The notes under the pieces were generated by a model. That model worked only from the letters and a program-made list of their open reading frames with translations, ran no database searches and was not told where the DNA came from. Positions 23,984-35,879 of a stretch of DNA of 64,000 bases are shown in pieces. Every line of letters begins with the position of its first letter. Within the stretch, counting starts at the first letter, position 1. The DNA comes from Heterostelium album PN500. Lineage: Eukaryota > Evosea > Eumycetozoa > Acytosteliales > Acytosteliaceae. The DNA is taken from contig NW_008805066.1 of NCBI RefSeq assembly GCF_000004825.1, positions 372,001 to 436,000 on the forward strand, read 5' to 3'. A program made the position numbers and the translations under genes.

Positions 23984-26900
23984 TTAAAAGGCAACTGATT
24001 GTTGAGTTGCCAGTTGATCGAGTGTCATGGATTTCGAGAGATTGATAATATATTTCTCACGTGATTGAATTTGATAGTTGCTGAGTGAGTCAAAGATCCA
24101 ACGGAAGTTGATGGGATGATGTTTGGTTTCCAAGTAGATTTTGATTGCTTGTTGTTGCGTGGCGACATGGTTCGGATGACAGATGACAATGGATTTCGAG
24201 TGGAGAAGTTCACGTGCGTTGGTTGGTGCAGGTGGAATGTTGTCCAACACGACAGCACCACTCTCCCAGAGAATCTGTGAGAGTTCCTGGCGTGATGGTG
24301 TCTCGAATTCACCGGCCAAGTACACCTGGTAGCCGTAGAACAAACGCTTGCTATTGAAGAGGAGTTGCTGACGTGATTTGTATGGTGAGCCAGCTCCTTC
24401 GGTGTCACCAGCTATCTCGTAGGGTTCTTCGTCGATCCAGCGACTGTCCAGCAATGAATTGATGATCCAATCGAAGTTGACTATCCAAATGCCCTTGGCA
24501 ATGCCGAGTTCGTACTTGATGGTACGTTTTGTGATGTTTTGGTCGTCACTGGCACAAACAATATGAGTGACATCGTTGTTAAACTCACGCACAAACTGAC
24601 CTCCGAGAGAATTGGTGAGAGTTACAATATGCACTTGCATCTGGCTGGTTAGATTGGTACCTAGAATCACTGGTTTCTTGGTTTGTGATGCTGGAAGTTG
24701 ATATGGTGCAATACTATAGTTTGATTGTTGCGATGATGATGAGGATGATGAAGAGGAGGATGACGAGGATTGTGATGGATTGTTATTATCAATGTTTTGT
24801 TTGGCTGACAAGTTGTTGGAGGAAGATTGTTGTGATGGTGGATTGGATTTGAATGAAGGTTGGTGGTGTGTTGGTGAAACCAATGAGTTTGTTGCTGTCA
24901 TCATATGAATTGGCTGAGAGAACTGGAAGGAACTGCCAAGCGATGCTTTGCTTACCACTTGTGATGGTTGTCTTGGTTGTGAATCTGCCATTACAACAAT
25001 TGGTTGTAATGATGGAACTGACGTTTGTTGTGGTGATGGTTGAGATAGTTGAGATGGTTGGGATGGCTGGGATGAAGCTGATTTAGGTGGAGTATTGTGG
25101 CTAACAACTATGGTTTGTTGTTTTTGTGGAGAACGTGGCTGTTGTTGTTGAGATGATGGTGTATTGTTTGGAGCAACAAGATTAGACTGAGATGATTTCT
25201 GTTGTTGGATAGGTTGTGAAGATGGCTTTTCTTGTGAAAGCGGTGTTGATTGGGATTGGTGAGGTAATGGTTGAGACAAATCTTTGGAGTTTAGCTTTGG
25301 TTGTTGCTTCAAAGTTTGTTGTTGTTGTTGTTGTGAAGCATCTTTTACTTGGGATAATGGTTGTGAATGATGTTTGTCTGGTGTTAATGAACTCGGTAGT
25401 TGTGATGGAAGTGAAGATTCGTCAGAGCTCTGTGAGATAATGGAGTGTTGTGAAAAAGGTTGTTGTGAAGATTGAGATTGTTGTGATTTCTGTAGATCTT
25501 CTTGTTGAACATCCATTTCTTGATTTTCGTTGACATCCGCTGCGGAAACTACTGAGTCAGATTTTGATGGACTCTCTACTACTTCGTTGTTACGAGATGT
25601 GTATTTCAAAGGAAGGTCACTGTTGCTTGTTAAAGTAGCACTTGAATCAAATGAAATATTTGGATCTATATCTATAATATTTTATATTAGCATATTGATA
25701 GATAATTATAAAATTATGAGAGAATAGCATACCATTTGTCATATCTTGTGTTTGTTCATAATCGATGTCTGGCATTTTAATGGTCGAGTCTAAATCCATT
25801 GGTTGTGTTTGTTCGTGATCTTCAACTGCAGCTGGCTTTGATGGAGAAATATACAGTCTTGATTTACTTGGTGAAGGTGAAGGTGAAGAAGAAGGTGAAG
25901 CTGGTTTGGCAAATTGACTAGTCGATACAGTTGTTGTTGTTGTCGTCGTTGGTGGTGGTGGAGTAGGTGGAGTTGAATTGGACTTGACATTAGATGATTC
26001 ATTTGATTTTTGAACCTTATTTGATTGGCTATTATTATTGTTACTGTTATTATTATTGTCCTCTAATTTCTTGTTTTCATCTCTTGTCGATTCAATTGAT
26101 CTTTTCTTGGAGTTGTTGTTGTTGTTGGTTGTCTCTACCACGACTCTTTGTAGTTGATGTTGTTGTGGTTCTTTGAAATTTCTTGAAGCTCTCAGGTTTT
26201 CATTGGCAAAGGATTTTCTGATAAAGTTGAGTGATTTACCACGAACAAAGATAGAGTCCCAAGGGGAGAACCAATGGTAACGCTTGTTTGGTGCGAGATT
26301 CGACAGGACTGTGATGATCCAGTTGTGAACCGATGGAAGACGTGTCAATGGCTGTCCATATTCAATGTAGCCATCCTTGAGAAGCAGGGCAACGTGTGTC
26401 TGACCACCGATGGTGTACGAGAGACGATCACCGATTCTTAGGTAACCTTGCTTCATCATATCGTCGATGGTCACTTCTGGTTGATGCTTTCTGGCGTTTG
26501 GAATGGAGACACCTCTCTTTCTGCGCAATTTCTTGCCACCGCGTAAGTAGAAGAGCAGCCTTGGATCTTGAGAGGTGACCGCATCCCAAATCGGCAGTGA
26601 TAACGACTGGTATTCCTCAGTCTGAGAGTCAACGTTGGAATCTGCATTGTTTCCATTGGATAGCGATATCTCTTCATTGTCAAACTGTTCCAGTAGCTGG
26701 TCGAGTGACAATGTCATGGTGTGATGATTTTCCACGCCACTCTGAGAGCTCTCTTCGTCGGTGCCAAAGCTATCAAAGGTAAATAGCAACTCTTGGGTGT
26801 CAGCTGACACCATAAATGTAGGTGTCTTCAAATTGGAAACATCTAGAAACTGTTCATCCAAGATTAAATCATCTTCATAATCATCTTCATCTCCATTGTT

Positions 26901-27377
26901 ATTTTCAACTACTTGTTCTTCTTCATTGAAATGAACTGATTTTGATGTTTGTTTATTTTTGTTGATTGTTTTATTATTATTGTTATTGTTATTATTTTCT
27001 TCTTGTGAGTTTGGTGATTGATGATGATGATTATTATTATTATTATTATAATAATCAAAAGAACTTTCAACTATATTTTGATTGGCAAGGAATTGAGCTG
27101 TCAGTGGTGAAGCTGAGGGTGAAGCTGAGGCAACTGACGACAATGATGAAGTTTTGTGTGGTGGTGTTGATTGATGTTTTGACTGTGAGGAGTTTGGTGA
27201 TGCTTTACTAATGTTGTTTTTAATTGTTTTCTTTAAAAGTATATCATTATCGTGGTTGTCATTGTCTACATCCAATGAGGAAGTGGGAACTTGTTTCTTG
27301 AAATGATCGGGATCGGCAATCATCAAACTTAAATCTGAATTATTTTTCTTTGGTGAGCTATATTGTTGATCGCTCAT
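23984..27377 (-). CDS. RAMA-domain plus tandem-BRCT nuclear protein
   Basis: Two exons, 27377-25733 and 25671-23984, phase 1; about 1110 residues. Asn/Ser-rich and acidic N-terminal segments lead to a folded module at about residues 275-395. It contains IDDMMKQGYLRIGDRLSY, HVALLLKDGYIEYG, a conserved W and WFSPWDSIFVRGKSL, which matches the RAMA domain family. A very long Gln/Ser/Pro-rich linker (about 430-860, SQPSQ-type repeats) follows. The C-terminus, about 870-1100, is a tandem BRCT pair: DVTHIVCAS, WIVNFDWIINSLLDSRWIDEEPYE, then a second unit with WESGAVVL, SIVICHP and NFRWIFDSL. The spacing is like BRCA1/BARD1-type phosphopeptide-binding pairs. A DNA-damage or chromatin role is inferred. 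Confidence 0.82.
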
Positions 27378-27854
27378 TTTCTTCTTTTGTTGTTGATTTC
27401 TAAAACAAATAAATTAATAAATAAATATAAATATATAAAAGGAAATAATTTGATTGACAAATGAATTAAAATTAAAACTTAATATAATTATATTTAAACA
27501 CACTTCTAAAATTTTGTTTTTTTTGCACACAAATTTGGGGATTTTTTTCCAATAAAATCTAATTTTCAATTTTTTTTTTTTGAGGAAATTTTTTTGGTTT
27601 CGCTAGTTTTAGATCGAAATGAGGTCTAAACCACAAAAAAAATGATTGATTTCAAAATTTGTCAATCAAAAGTCTAAACTTAAGTTTATTTATTATTATT
27701 TATTTATTTATTTATATTTTTATTGTGTTGGTTAAATTTTACACATATCAAAAACTACTTTTATAATATGGCAGCAATAATTATGATCAATGTTATCTTT
27801 TTAGCTTGTAGAAGTTTAGATTGCAATTACAATAAACAAATATATAAATAACAT
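27378..27854. other. Divergent promoter region
   Basis: About 480 AT-rich bases separating the divergent RAMA-BRCT and homeodomain genes, so it should hold both promoters. AAATCAACAACAAAAGAAG before the minus-strand ATG follows a TTTAG acceptor-like site, suggesting a 5' UTR intron. Confidence 0.45.
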
Positions 27855-29123
27855 ATGTATACACATATACCATTTCAATATGCAATTTCAACCACCAATT
27901 TATATGGTGGTGATGACAATAATAATAATGATAATAATAATAATAATATTAATAATTATAATAATTATAATTTCTTTGCGAAATATAACAACAACAACAA
28001 CAACAACTGTGACCACCTCTATCAACAAGAATCACCATTCTTATCGGTTTCCAGCTGTAGTGCTCTAGCTGATGCTGAATATGCATGCTTTTTTGGTGAT
28101 GACTGTGAAGAGATCCCTGACTTTGACAAAGAACTCGAGAATAGAGACCTGAAAAAGTTGGAGTTTTTAAATCATGCTGAAGATGAACAGTCCGAAGAAC
28201 AGCTGGAACCACCTTCAATGGATCAATTGGAAATCGATGAAGATTATCAAGAAATGGATGCTGAAGACATTTCAGTGGTCAAATCCGAAGAATGCGATGA
28301 AGATGTTGTTGTAAAAGTAGAAGTTGAAGATGAGACCGCACCAGAGGATGCTTATATGCAAGATTGGTCAGAAGAAGAAGAAGAGCAGGAAGAAGAGCAG
28401 CAGGAAGAAGAAGAAGAAGAAGAAGGCGTACTTGTAATTGACATTGATGCTGAAATTGAAAATGAATTAAATCCATCACTCCAATCTTTAAAAGAAAAAT
28501 TAAAAGGTCTGAGAGTCAACGAATACTTGGAGCGTGTTGGAATCAACAAAGGATACCTACCAGAGAAACCACCTAAAATAGAAAAAGATGAAGAACAAGA
28601 AGTAGAAGTAAAAGAAGAACATGAAGAGGAAGACGAAGAACAAAAAGAAGAAAAAAAAGTGAAACGTGTTGCTGCTCCTGCTGCTGCTGCGCTTCGAGAT
28701 GAACCATATTTCATTGAGAAGAATCAACTTGGATTGCCAGCAACACATTGGATCAAGAACAATCGGTTGTTGTTTGATGCAGTCGAGCGTATCAAACGAG
28801 AGGGACTGGACTATCTTAGCAATTTGGTAGAGTCGATTCAGAGTGTTACCACCGACTATGTCACCGGTAAGCCTAAATTGAGAAGAAGAGAGACCATGAC
28901 CATCGCACAAAAGTTGCAATTCGCAAGATATCACAATTCAACACCAAGCATTGAACAGAAGCGTGAGTTGGCAAAACTCACTGGACGCTCACTTGAACAA
29001 GTATCCACCTACTTTACCAATCGTCGTAGAAGCGTGCCATCATCCAAAAAGAGATCGAGAAGAACAACTACCACAACCACAACAACTCCAACTAAAAGAT
29101 CATTTATTTCCCGTAGAAAATAA
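27855..29123 (+). CDS. Divergent homeodomain protein with acidic central region
   Basis: Single exon, 422 residues. The N-terminus is Asn-rich. Residues about 95-290 are strongly acidic, with long Glu runs and KEE repeats. Near the C-terminus, at about residues 340-400, lies a homeodomain-like helix-turn-helix: RRRETMTIAQKLQFARYH, then IEQKRELAKLTGRSLEQV and the recognition helix STYFTNRRRSVPSSKKR. The F49, N51 and R53 positions of homeodomains are kept, while the nearly invariant W48 is Tyr. It is followed by basic and Thr-rich sequence. It is probably a sequence-specific DNA-binding transcription factor in the nucleus. The acidic block could be an activation or histone-interaction region. 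I cannot assign a named hbx gene. Confidence 0.85.
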   Translation: MYTHIPFQYAISTTNLYGGDDNNNNDNNNNNINNYNNYNFFAKYNNNNNNNCDHLYQQESPFLSVSSCSALADAEYACFFGDDCEEIPDFDKELENRDLKKLEFLNHAEDEQSEEQLEPPSMDQLEIDEDYQEMDAEDISVVKSEECDEDVVVKVEVEDETAPEDAYMQDWSEEEEEQEEEQQEEEEEEEGVLVIDIDAEIENELNPSLQSLKEKLKGLRVNEYLERVGINKGYLPEKPPKIEKDEEQEVEVKEEHEEEDEEQKEEKKVKRVAAPAAAALRDEPYFIEKNQLGLPATHWIKNNRLLFDAVERIKREGLDYLSNLVESIQSVTTDYVTGKPKLRRRETMTIAQKLQFARYHNSTPSIEQKRELAKLTGRSLEQVSTYFTNRRRSVPSSKKRSRRTTTTTTTTPTKRSFISRRK

Positions 29124-30754
29124 CTAACTTTTAGTTACATTCCATATATCTTTAAATAATTATATTAAGAATGTAGTATTACTATACTTAAAATGAATAT
29201 TTTAATAGTTTTATTTCTTTGTTCTTCAAATTTATAAATCAGTTTCATTCAAAGATAATACTCTAAATAAAGTTTGTTAAACTATTCATTATCTTTTAAA
29301 ATAGCCTTTTTTCCTACACCCTTATTTTTGATTAGAAATTTTTTTTTTTTAATCCTTTTTAAAGGAGAAAGGACACTCATGTTGCTGATTCAATCATTTT
29401 GATAGAATAAATTTAGCGGTTTATGTTTTGAATGTTCATTATTATTAATACACAAGATAGTACAAAAAACGATGAAGCATTTAATTAATCAAAGAGTACC
29501 CTAAGAATAGTACTAAAGAAAATATAAAGAATATTTAACTAACTACAGAGATTGATTGTAGTAATAATATCATTATGTAACCTTTATTTATTTAGCAAAC
29601 TAAAATATTATTAGAAAATTATTTTCTCTGGCGCTGTGTTTAAGTTTCCCCCAAAAGGGATCTCTTGGTCTTGAATAGTGTGAAATATGATTGTGGGAAT
29701 CTTTGAATGTGGGTAGATTTTTACTTTTCGTTTTTATATATTTATTTTTTTGCAAAACAACAATAAAGGGAACAAACATAATAACAGTTAATTAATAGAA
29801 CCCATCATTTATCTGTATAGTATTTAAACTAAAATCAACAACAACAACACTAATACCCAATAGTAGTGTATACTCATTTTAAATCAAATAGATACTTGCA
29901 AGACATGTCTTTTTGTTTTACATTGATTGATTCCATGAATCAATAAGTCAGTAGTTCATTGTTTATTCTCTTTCATATATGATCGTAGTTTAGTTTTTTC
30001 TGGATAAGATCTGACCAATCAGTTTTTAGAATCTGAGATGGTGGTTAGAATCAACCAATCCTGTGATTGTATTAAACGAAACCAACCACAACACGTAAAT
30101 TTACCTACAAAATAAACAACGGTGGTGATGATCATCTTATTCGAATCAATGATTTGCAACAACACAAAGAGTGCAAAAAAAAAAACACTTAAAATGCAAA
30201 TCATTGTTTACTATCAACTCTGGTACACCAAAATTTGCTATTTAAAAAAAACAAATCAAAACTTAAAATACTGCAAATTTCAATCAACATTGTTTATATT
30301 CATATCTTCAAAAAGGTGATTGATTCAAAATTTTGTTTAATCGACATTTGAATGATTTTTTGAAAAAAAATTGTAAATTTCCACACACATTTGGGAACCA
30401 CACCACCCAAAATCAGAACTGATCAAACTCCACAACAAAGCTGCCTGAAGTCTTTTTGTTCCAATAATCATTAATTTTTAAAATAAATTGAAAGTGAGGC
30501 AACTTTTTAAAGTTGTTTGCAGAAATATCATTTTGAACTCTAATGAAACCACCACTCGTTTTCCCCCGATAAGTCTTATTTTGGATATTGTTTTTTTTTA
30601 TTGAAATTAACAAAAAACTAGTAATATATTGAAAACACAGAGTGTGAAAATAACTATAAAAGGAACCTTCAGAAGGTATGATTTTCAACAAAATCGTATA
30701 TACCAACAAATACGAATATTTATTTAAATCGACCAAACAAATAAATAAAAAAAA
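29124..30754. other. Long intergenic region, possible relics
   Basis: About 1.6 kb with no gene I can support. Bases 29630-29740 are less AT-rich and include CCCCCAAAAGGGATC. Two minus-strand open stretches, about 30019-30100 (after a TTTTGTAG acceptor-like site) and 30413-30590, read somewhat like protein but have no matching upstream exons. They may be relics or chance. The final 90 bases form the promoter and leader of the Psi-like gene. Confidence 0.4.
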
Positions 30755-33592
30755 ATGAATATCCTATATGTTTTATTACTTTCAATATTTATTTCAGTGA
30801 TTTATTCACAAAGTATGTATAAAATATAAATATAATATAAAAATTCTATTCAAATACTAATTTATTCTATTCTTTTTTTTTTTTTTATTACTTTTCTTTT
30901 CATTAAAAATTTAGACCCATCAACTTTGACCTTCACCGTTCAAGTTTATGATCAATTCCCACAATACAATAACAATTTTGAAACCAACTGTAATGGTGGT
31001 GTCATCCCAGGAATGATCAAGCCAAACTTGAATGTTACCTCTCGTGTTCCAGAATTGGTTTCATTGGTTGCCACTGGTATTTTTATAAATATTGATTGTT
31101 GTAAAATTAATAATTTAATATTAATGAAATTTCTCTTTATTATAAACAGATGCCAAAAACGCCCAAGGTTGCATGAAGAATCCAGCCTTGTTCAAATATT
31201 TCTTTGCTCCACAACAAAATGCTGCTCTTCCAGGTTTGAACTCCCCACTCAACTTGGACTTGGTATTTACCTATGATACTGCCAGACAAATCTATGTCTA
31301 CAACAACCAAAATTTCTTCCCAAGTAAGTTTTTAATATATTTGCTTTTGTTTTTTTATATTATATTAACTTTACTTAAAAATTAAATTAAATAGTTGATG
31401 GAAAAGGATTTGATGTTGATCCAGCCAAGAGAATTTACAATAACAATGGTGTCTATCACAACTACCATTTCTGTATGAGAATGAGCACTCTTTTCACCTA
31501 CAAAGGATTTGAAGTATTCAACTTTGTTGTAAGTTATTATAAATTAGTAGATCTATACAAAATTGTTATATTAATTTTTGAAAATTTAAATAGGGTGATG
31601 ATGATGTTTGGGTATTCATTAACAATAAATTGGCTATTGACCTTGGTGGTGTTCACACTCCAGCTGCAGGTTCAGTCGACACCAGAACTCTTGGTTTGAC
31701 TATTGGACAAAACTATAACTTTGATTTGTTCTTCTGTGAGCGTCAAAGAGGTATGTAAATTAAAAAAAAGTATCATTTATTTAAGAATGCGTATCTAATT
31801 AATTTAAATCATACAAACAGTCGGAAGTACCATTAAGATCGAAACCAACTTGTTGTTTGTTTGTCCATGGAAAGATTTCTGTGGTGTCTGCCAAGGTGAT
31901 GGTAGCTCATGTTGTAATCCATTGACCACCTGTAACGATAACAATGCCTGTACTATCGATACCTGTCCAGCACCAAATGCCACCATCGTTGGTCCAATCG
32001 CCAACAACTGTGGTCACAAAGCCAAGACCGATCCAAATCCAGTCGATATCTGTATCAACCGTGTCTGTAACCCAGCCACCGGTAACTTTGACCCAACTCC
32101 AGTTCAATGCTTGAACAGAACAAACGAGTGTTTGAACACTCTTGGTTGCAACTCCACCGTTGGATGTCAATACCGTCAGTTCTGTAACGATAACATCTGT
32201 AACGTCAAGGACCAATGTGCCAACGGTAAATGTGTTCCAGTCACCTGTACCGATAGATCCAATGAATGTTTGGCTAGCTTGGGTTGTGACTCCACCAAGG
32301 GATGTCAATACGAATCAACCTGTAACAAGGACATCTGTAACGTCAAGGACCAATGTGCCAACGGTAAATGTGTCCCAGTTCAATGTGCCGACAGATCCAA
32401 TGAATGTTTAGCCAGTTTGGGATGTAACTCCACCACTGGATGTCAATACGAATCAACCTGTAACGATAACATCTGTAACGTTAAGGACCAATGTTCCAAC
32501 GGTACCTGTGTTCCAGTCACATGTCCAGACAGATCCGACGAATGCTTAGTCAGTTTGGGTTGCGACTCCACCAAGGGATGCCAATACGAACCAGCCTGTA
32601 ACTCTGACATCTGTAACGTTAAGGACCAATGCTCAAATGGTACCTGTGTTCCAGTCACCTGTGCCGACAGATCCAATGAATGTTTGGTCAGTTTGGGTTG
32701 CAATTCCGCAACTGGATGTCAATACGAATCAACCTGTAACGACGATATCTGTAACGTTAAGGACCAATGCGCCAACGGTACCTGTGTTCCAGTCCAATGT
32801 GCCGACAGATCCGACGAATGTTTGGTCAGTTTGGGATGTAACTCCACTACCGGATGTCAATACGAGTCATCATGTAACAACGACATTTGTTTCGTTCGTG
32901 ATCAATGCGCCAACGGTACCTGTGTTCCAGTTCAATGCCCAGATAGATCCGACGAATGTTTGGTCAGCTTGGGTTGTGACTCCACCAAGGGATGCCAATA
33001 CGAATCAGTCTGCAACAGCGACATCTGTAATGCACGTGACCAATGTTCCAACGGTACCTGTGTCCCACTTCAATGTGCCGACAGATCCGACGAATGTTTG
33101 ATCAGCTTGGGTTGCAACTCCACCACTGGATGCCAATACCAATCGACCTGTAACGACAATGTTTGCAACGTCCAAAACCAATGCGCCAACGGAACCTGTA
33201 TTCCAAAGTCCGCTGAAGACTGTGCCATCGAATTGGATGGTTTCGTCAACCCATGCAAGATCTACTCGTGCGATGCCAGCGGAAATGGTTGCAAGTCCGA
33301 AGACAAATGCAAGCCAAGCACCAACCCATGTATCTTGACATCATGCAATGCCACCAGCGGTGAGTGTTTCAACACCGAAATCCCAGGTGACATCTGTGAC
33401 TGTGGTTGTGGTGAGATTCCAAACAAATGTATGAAGTCATTCTGTACCAAGGATGGTGTCTGTCAACCAAAATTCAGAGATGAAATCAACGACAACAATT
33501 TCTGTACCCTCGATGTCTGTGACCCATGCACCGGTACCATCACCCACACCCCAGCTCCACAATGCTTAAGCTGTCAACAATGTTCAGCTTAA
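30755..33592 (+). CDS. Psi-like PA14 and CTDC cysteine-rich repeat secreted protein
   Basis: Six exons: 30755-30812, 30915-31076, 31150-31323, 31395-31528, 31594-31750 and 31821-33592; about 818 residues. It starts with a signal peptide ([19 protein letters not shown]). Residues about 20-240 form the fibro-slime/PA14 module, with [25 protein letters not shown] as core. Next come [15 protein letters not shown] and CTDC-type Cys repeats, then eight tandem 46-residue Cys repeats and a Cys-rich end. This architecture matches the dictyostelid Psi (prespore-inducing factor) family of secreted developmental signals and matrix-like proteins. The gene prefers C-ending codons much more than its neighbours, which suggests high expression. 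There is no membrane helix or GPI signal. Confidence 0.9.
32099..33202 (+). repeat. Eight tandem 138-base (46-residue) cysteine-rich repeats
   Basis: Each unit has the pattern P-V-x-C-x-D-R-S-D/N-E-C-L-x-S-L-G-C-x-S-x-x-G-C-Q-Y-x-x-x-C-N-x-D/N-I-C-N-x-x-D-Q-C-x-N-G-x-C-V, with eight Cys. The units lie in frame in the last exon of the Psi-like gene. Units differ at a few positions: DSTKG versus NSTTG/NSATG, and T versus Q before the first Cys. Confidence 0.92.
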
Positions 33593-34306
33593 AATATATA
33601 ATATATATTTAATTTATATAATATTTAATAATAAATAACATTTTATTCATTACCGCTTATCTATCATTAAAATATAATTTTTTTTCTTTAAAATTTTTTT
33701 TTCTTACCAAGGTTAGTGTAATATCTTTTTGAAATCAAGACATTAGGAAACAAAACAAAGATATAAAGATAGATAAAAACTATACGAGTCTATTGGTATT
33801 AAAATTATTAAATAATAATAACACTATCATTGTAAAAATAAGATTTTAAATTTTTAATAATTTTTTTTAAAAAGAAGAAAATTTTTTTTTTTAAAAAACG
33901 GTAAACATTTTAATATCTTTTTGAAATCGACACCTCTTGTTATAAAACAAAGATATAAAGATAGGTGGTCACTAGACGAGTTAATTGATATCAAATATAT
34001 CCAAAAATAATAAAGATTCCTCTATTAGAATTGTAATTTTTTATTAACTATAAGTTTAACATTTTTAATTTTTTTTTAGAATACATTTTATAATTTAAAT
34101 AAATAAAACAATGATGATCATCAAAATTGAAACATGTAATGTAATATAATTATATTAATGATCAACAATAACCAAAAAATATGATTTTTGAAAAAAAAAA
34201 TGATTAGTTTTGCAATGATCGACACTCAGTGAATATTTTTTTTAATCAATTACTCTATTTTTTTTTTTTTAATTTTATTTATTATTTATATTCAAAAGAT
34301 ATTAAG
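33593..34306. repeat. Intergenic region with a diverged direct repeat
   Basis: About 710 AT-rich bases. Two related blocks of about 85 bases start near 33719 and 33910. Both contain AATATCTTTTTGAAATC, then AAACAAAGATATAAAGATAG and an ACGAG end. They look like an old tandem duplication of about 190 bases. No reading frame is seen. Confidence 0.6.
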
Positions 34307-34886
34307 ATGTCATCAGGATACGGTGCATACGGTAGTTCAGGACGTTGTTTCCCAATCTTCTCTGATTTTGCTACTTGTGTAACAGAGAAATCAATCGAAT
34401 TATGCGAACCATACAGACACGATTATTTCGAGTGTTTGCATAACCTTAAAGAAGTATGTTCATTTCCTTTCACCTATCAACTTAATTTGATATACATAGT
34501 ATATAGATATACATAGAGAGGATTGTAGAAACCATTTGTTTTTGTTATTCTTTGATTTAGAATACAATAATGATGATCAAACTTTAGCTATTATTACAAT
34601 ACCAATAATATATATACACTGTGGTGGTTGAATAGAGTAGAAATCGACAAATCATAGCAATAGATAAACATAGATTAAATAATGTGGATAGAATAGAGAA
34701 ACAAAAATATATGTTTGCAAAATAAGAATAAATTATTAATAGCAATCTAAAATCATAATGATATTATAGTATAAAGTACAAGAATCAACCGATTATTCTA
34801 AAGATGCCGATGTAAGAGCTGCCAAGGTTAGAGAAGCCATCAGAAGAGTTCAAGATTATGAACCAAAGGTTGGAAAAGAATGTTAA
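34307..34886 (+). CDS. ndufs5: NADH dehydrogenase (complex I) subunit NDUFS5-like, twin CX9C
   Basis: Exons 34307-34453 and 34770-34886 around a 316-base intron, long for this window; 87 residues. Residues about 14-48 carry two CX9C motifs: C-FPIFSDFAT-C and C-EPYRHDYFE-C, the latter followed by LHNL. The YRHDYFECLH stretch matches the NDUFS5 family's second motif. The basic C-terminal helix (VRAAKVREAIRRVQDYEP) also fits. NDUFS5 is an accessory subunit of the membrane arm of complex I on the intermembrane-space side, imported and oxidised by the Mia40 pathway, so it needs no presequence. Other twin-CX9C proteins are less likely because of the aromatic pattern. Confidence 0.8.
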
Positions 34887-35440
34887 TATAGATAGATAGA
34901 TAGACAGCAATATAAAAGTAAAATAATAGTAAATAAATACAACAACTCAACTTTCATACTACAATAATAGAGTTGACAACAGCATGACATTAAAGTTGTT
35001 GTCATTCTTCATCATTTTCGAAACAAAGATATTATATAAATTAGTAGTTTGATCAATTTAGTGCATGTAAGAATATGATTTCCACAGAGAAAATTCAAAA
35101 AAATCATTGTTTGTTTGTATTTTTTAATGATAATGTTAAATTAACTTTTATTGATTTAATTATTATTAATTTAATATTAAAAATATTGATTCATGTCATT
35201 CATCGCTTCAATTTTAAAGATATTGTTGTTTGATTGTTTGTTTTGCTTGGTTGGTTGGTTTGGTTTGTTTGTTTGTTGTTACAAAAGAAGTTCTTTTGTA
35301 CTGTCTTTAGGTAAAGGTGAATTCATTGGAGTTTGAGAGATGCTGACATGACATTTTATAAATATATTACAAACTAATACTACTATATTATTATCTATTC
35401 TATTCTATTCTATTCTATCTTAATAAATATCCAATTGAAA
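34887..35440. other. Convergent intergenic region
   Basis: About 550 bases between convergent genes. They include a TGGTTGGTTTGTTTG stretch near 35245 and a TCTAT/TATTC pentanucleotide microsatellite at about 35393-35418. No gene seen. Confidence 0.5.
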
Positions 35441-35879
35441 TTAACCAAATGGAACTGTAATTGAGATACTGTCACCGAATGCACCCCATTTATTTCTATT
35501 TACAAGATAGATACCCATCCATGTCATAAATATACCTGTATATACAAAGAATCCTATCAATGAATATTTAAGATCTAAAATAATAATAATAATAATAATA
35601 ATAATAATCGTTGAATATCTATGTTAATATTTGTAATGATATATTTATAAACAGGTTCTCTATACTGGTTAAAGTAGTAGAATCTATTTATTTATTTAAT
35701 TTTGTTTTTATAAACTTACACCAAATGATAGCAGGTGATAATACTTTTCTATGTGGTAAGAAGAATAGTATATTGATCATCCATACCCAAGGCAAAAAGA
35801 AGAATCCGGCAATCCACAGTTTTCTTGCAATGCCTCGCATCTTCTCGTCATTTAATTTATCATCTTCATCTACCAACAT
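35441..35879 (-). CDS. psenen: PEN-2, gamma-secretase subunit
   Basis: Exons 35879-35720 and 35574-35441, phase 1; 97 residues, close to the 101 of animal PEN-2. The N-terminal acidic stretch is followed by LWIAGFFFLPWVWMINILFF, corresponding to the re-entrant and first membrane helix. Then come PHRKVLSPA, a second membrane segment (LIGFFVYTGIFMTWMGIYL), and the diagnostic tail NRNKWGAFGDSISITVPFG. That tail matches the D-Y-S-F-x-x-P-x-G end needed for presenilin endoproteolysis. PEN-2 stabilises and activates presenilin in the gamma-secretase complex in cellular membranes. Confidence 0.93.

Noticed and set aside
28352-28934. Minus-strand Ser/Phe-rich open frames
   Set aside because: Shadow of the Glu-rich coding repeats of the homeodomain gene.
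32099-33202. Regular repeats that could suggest a CRISPR array or satellite
   Set aside because: The 138-base units are in frame, encode conserved Cys and have no unique spacers.
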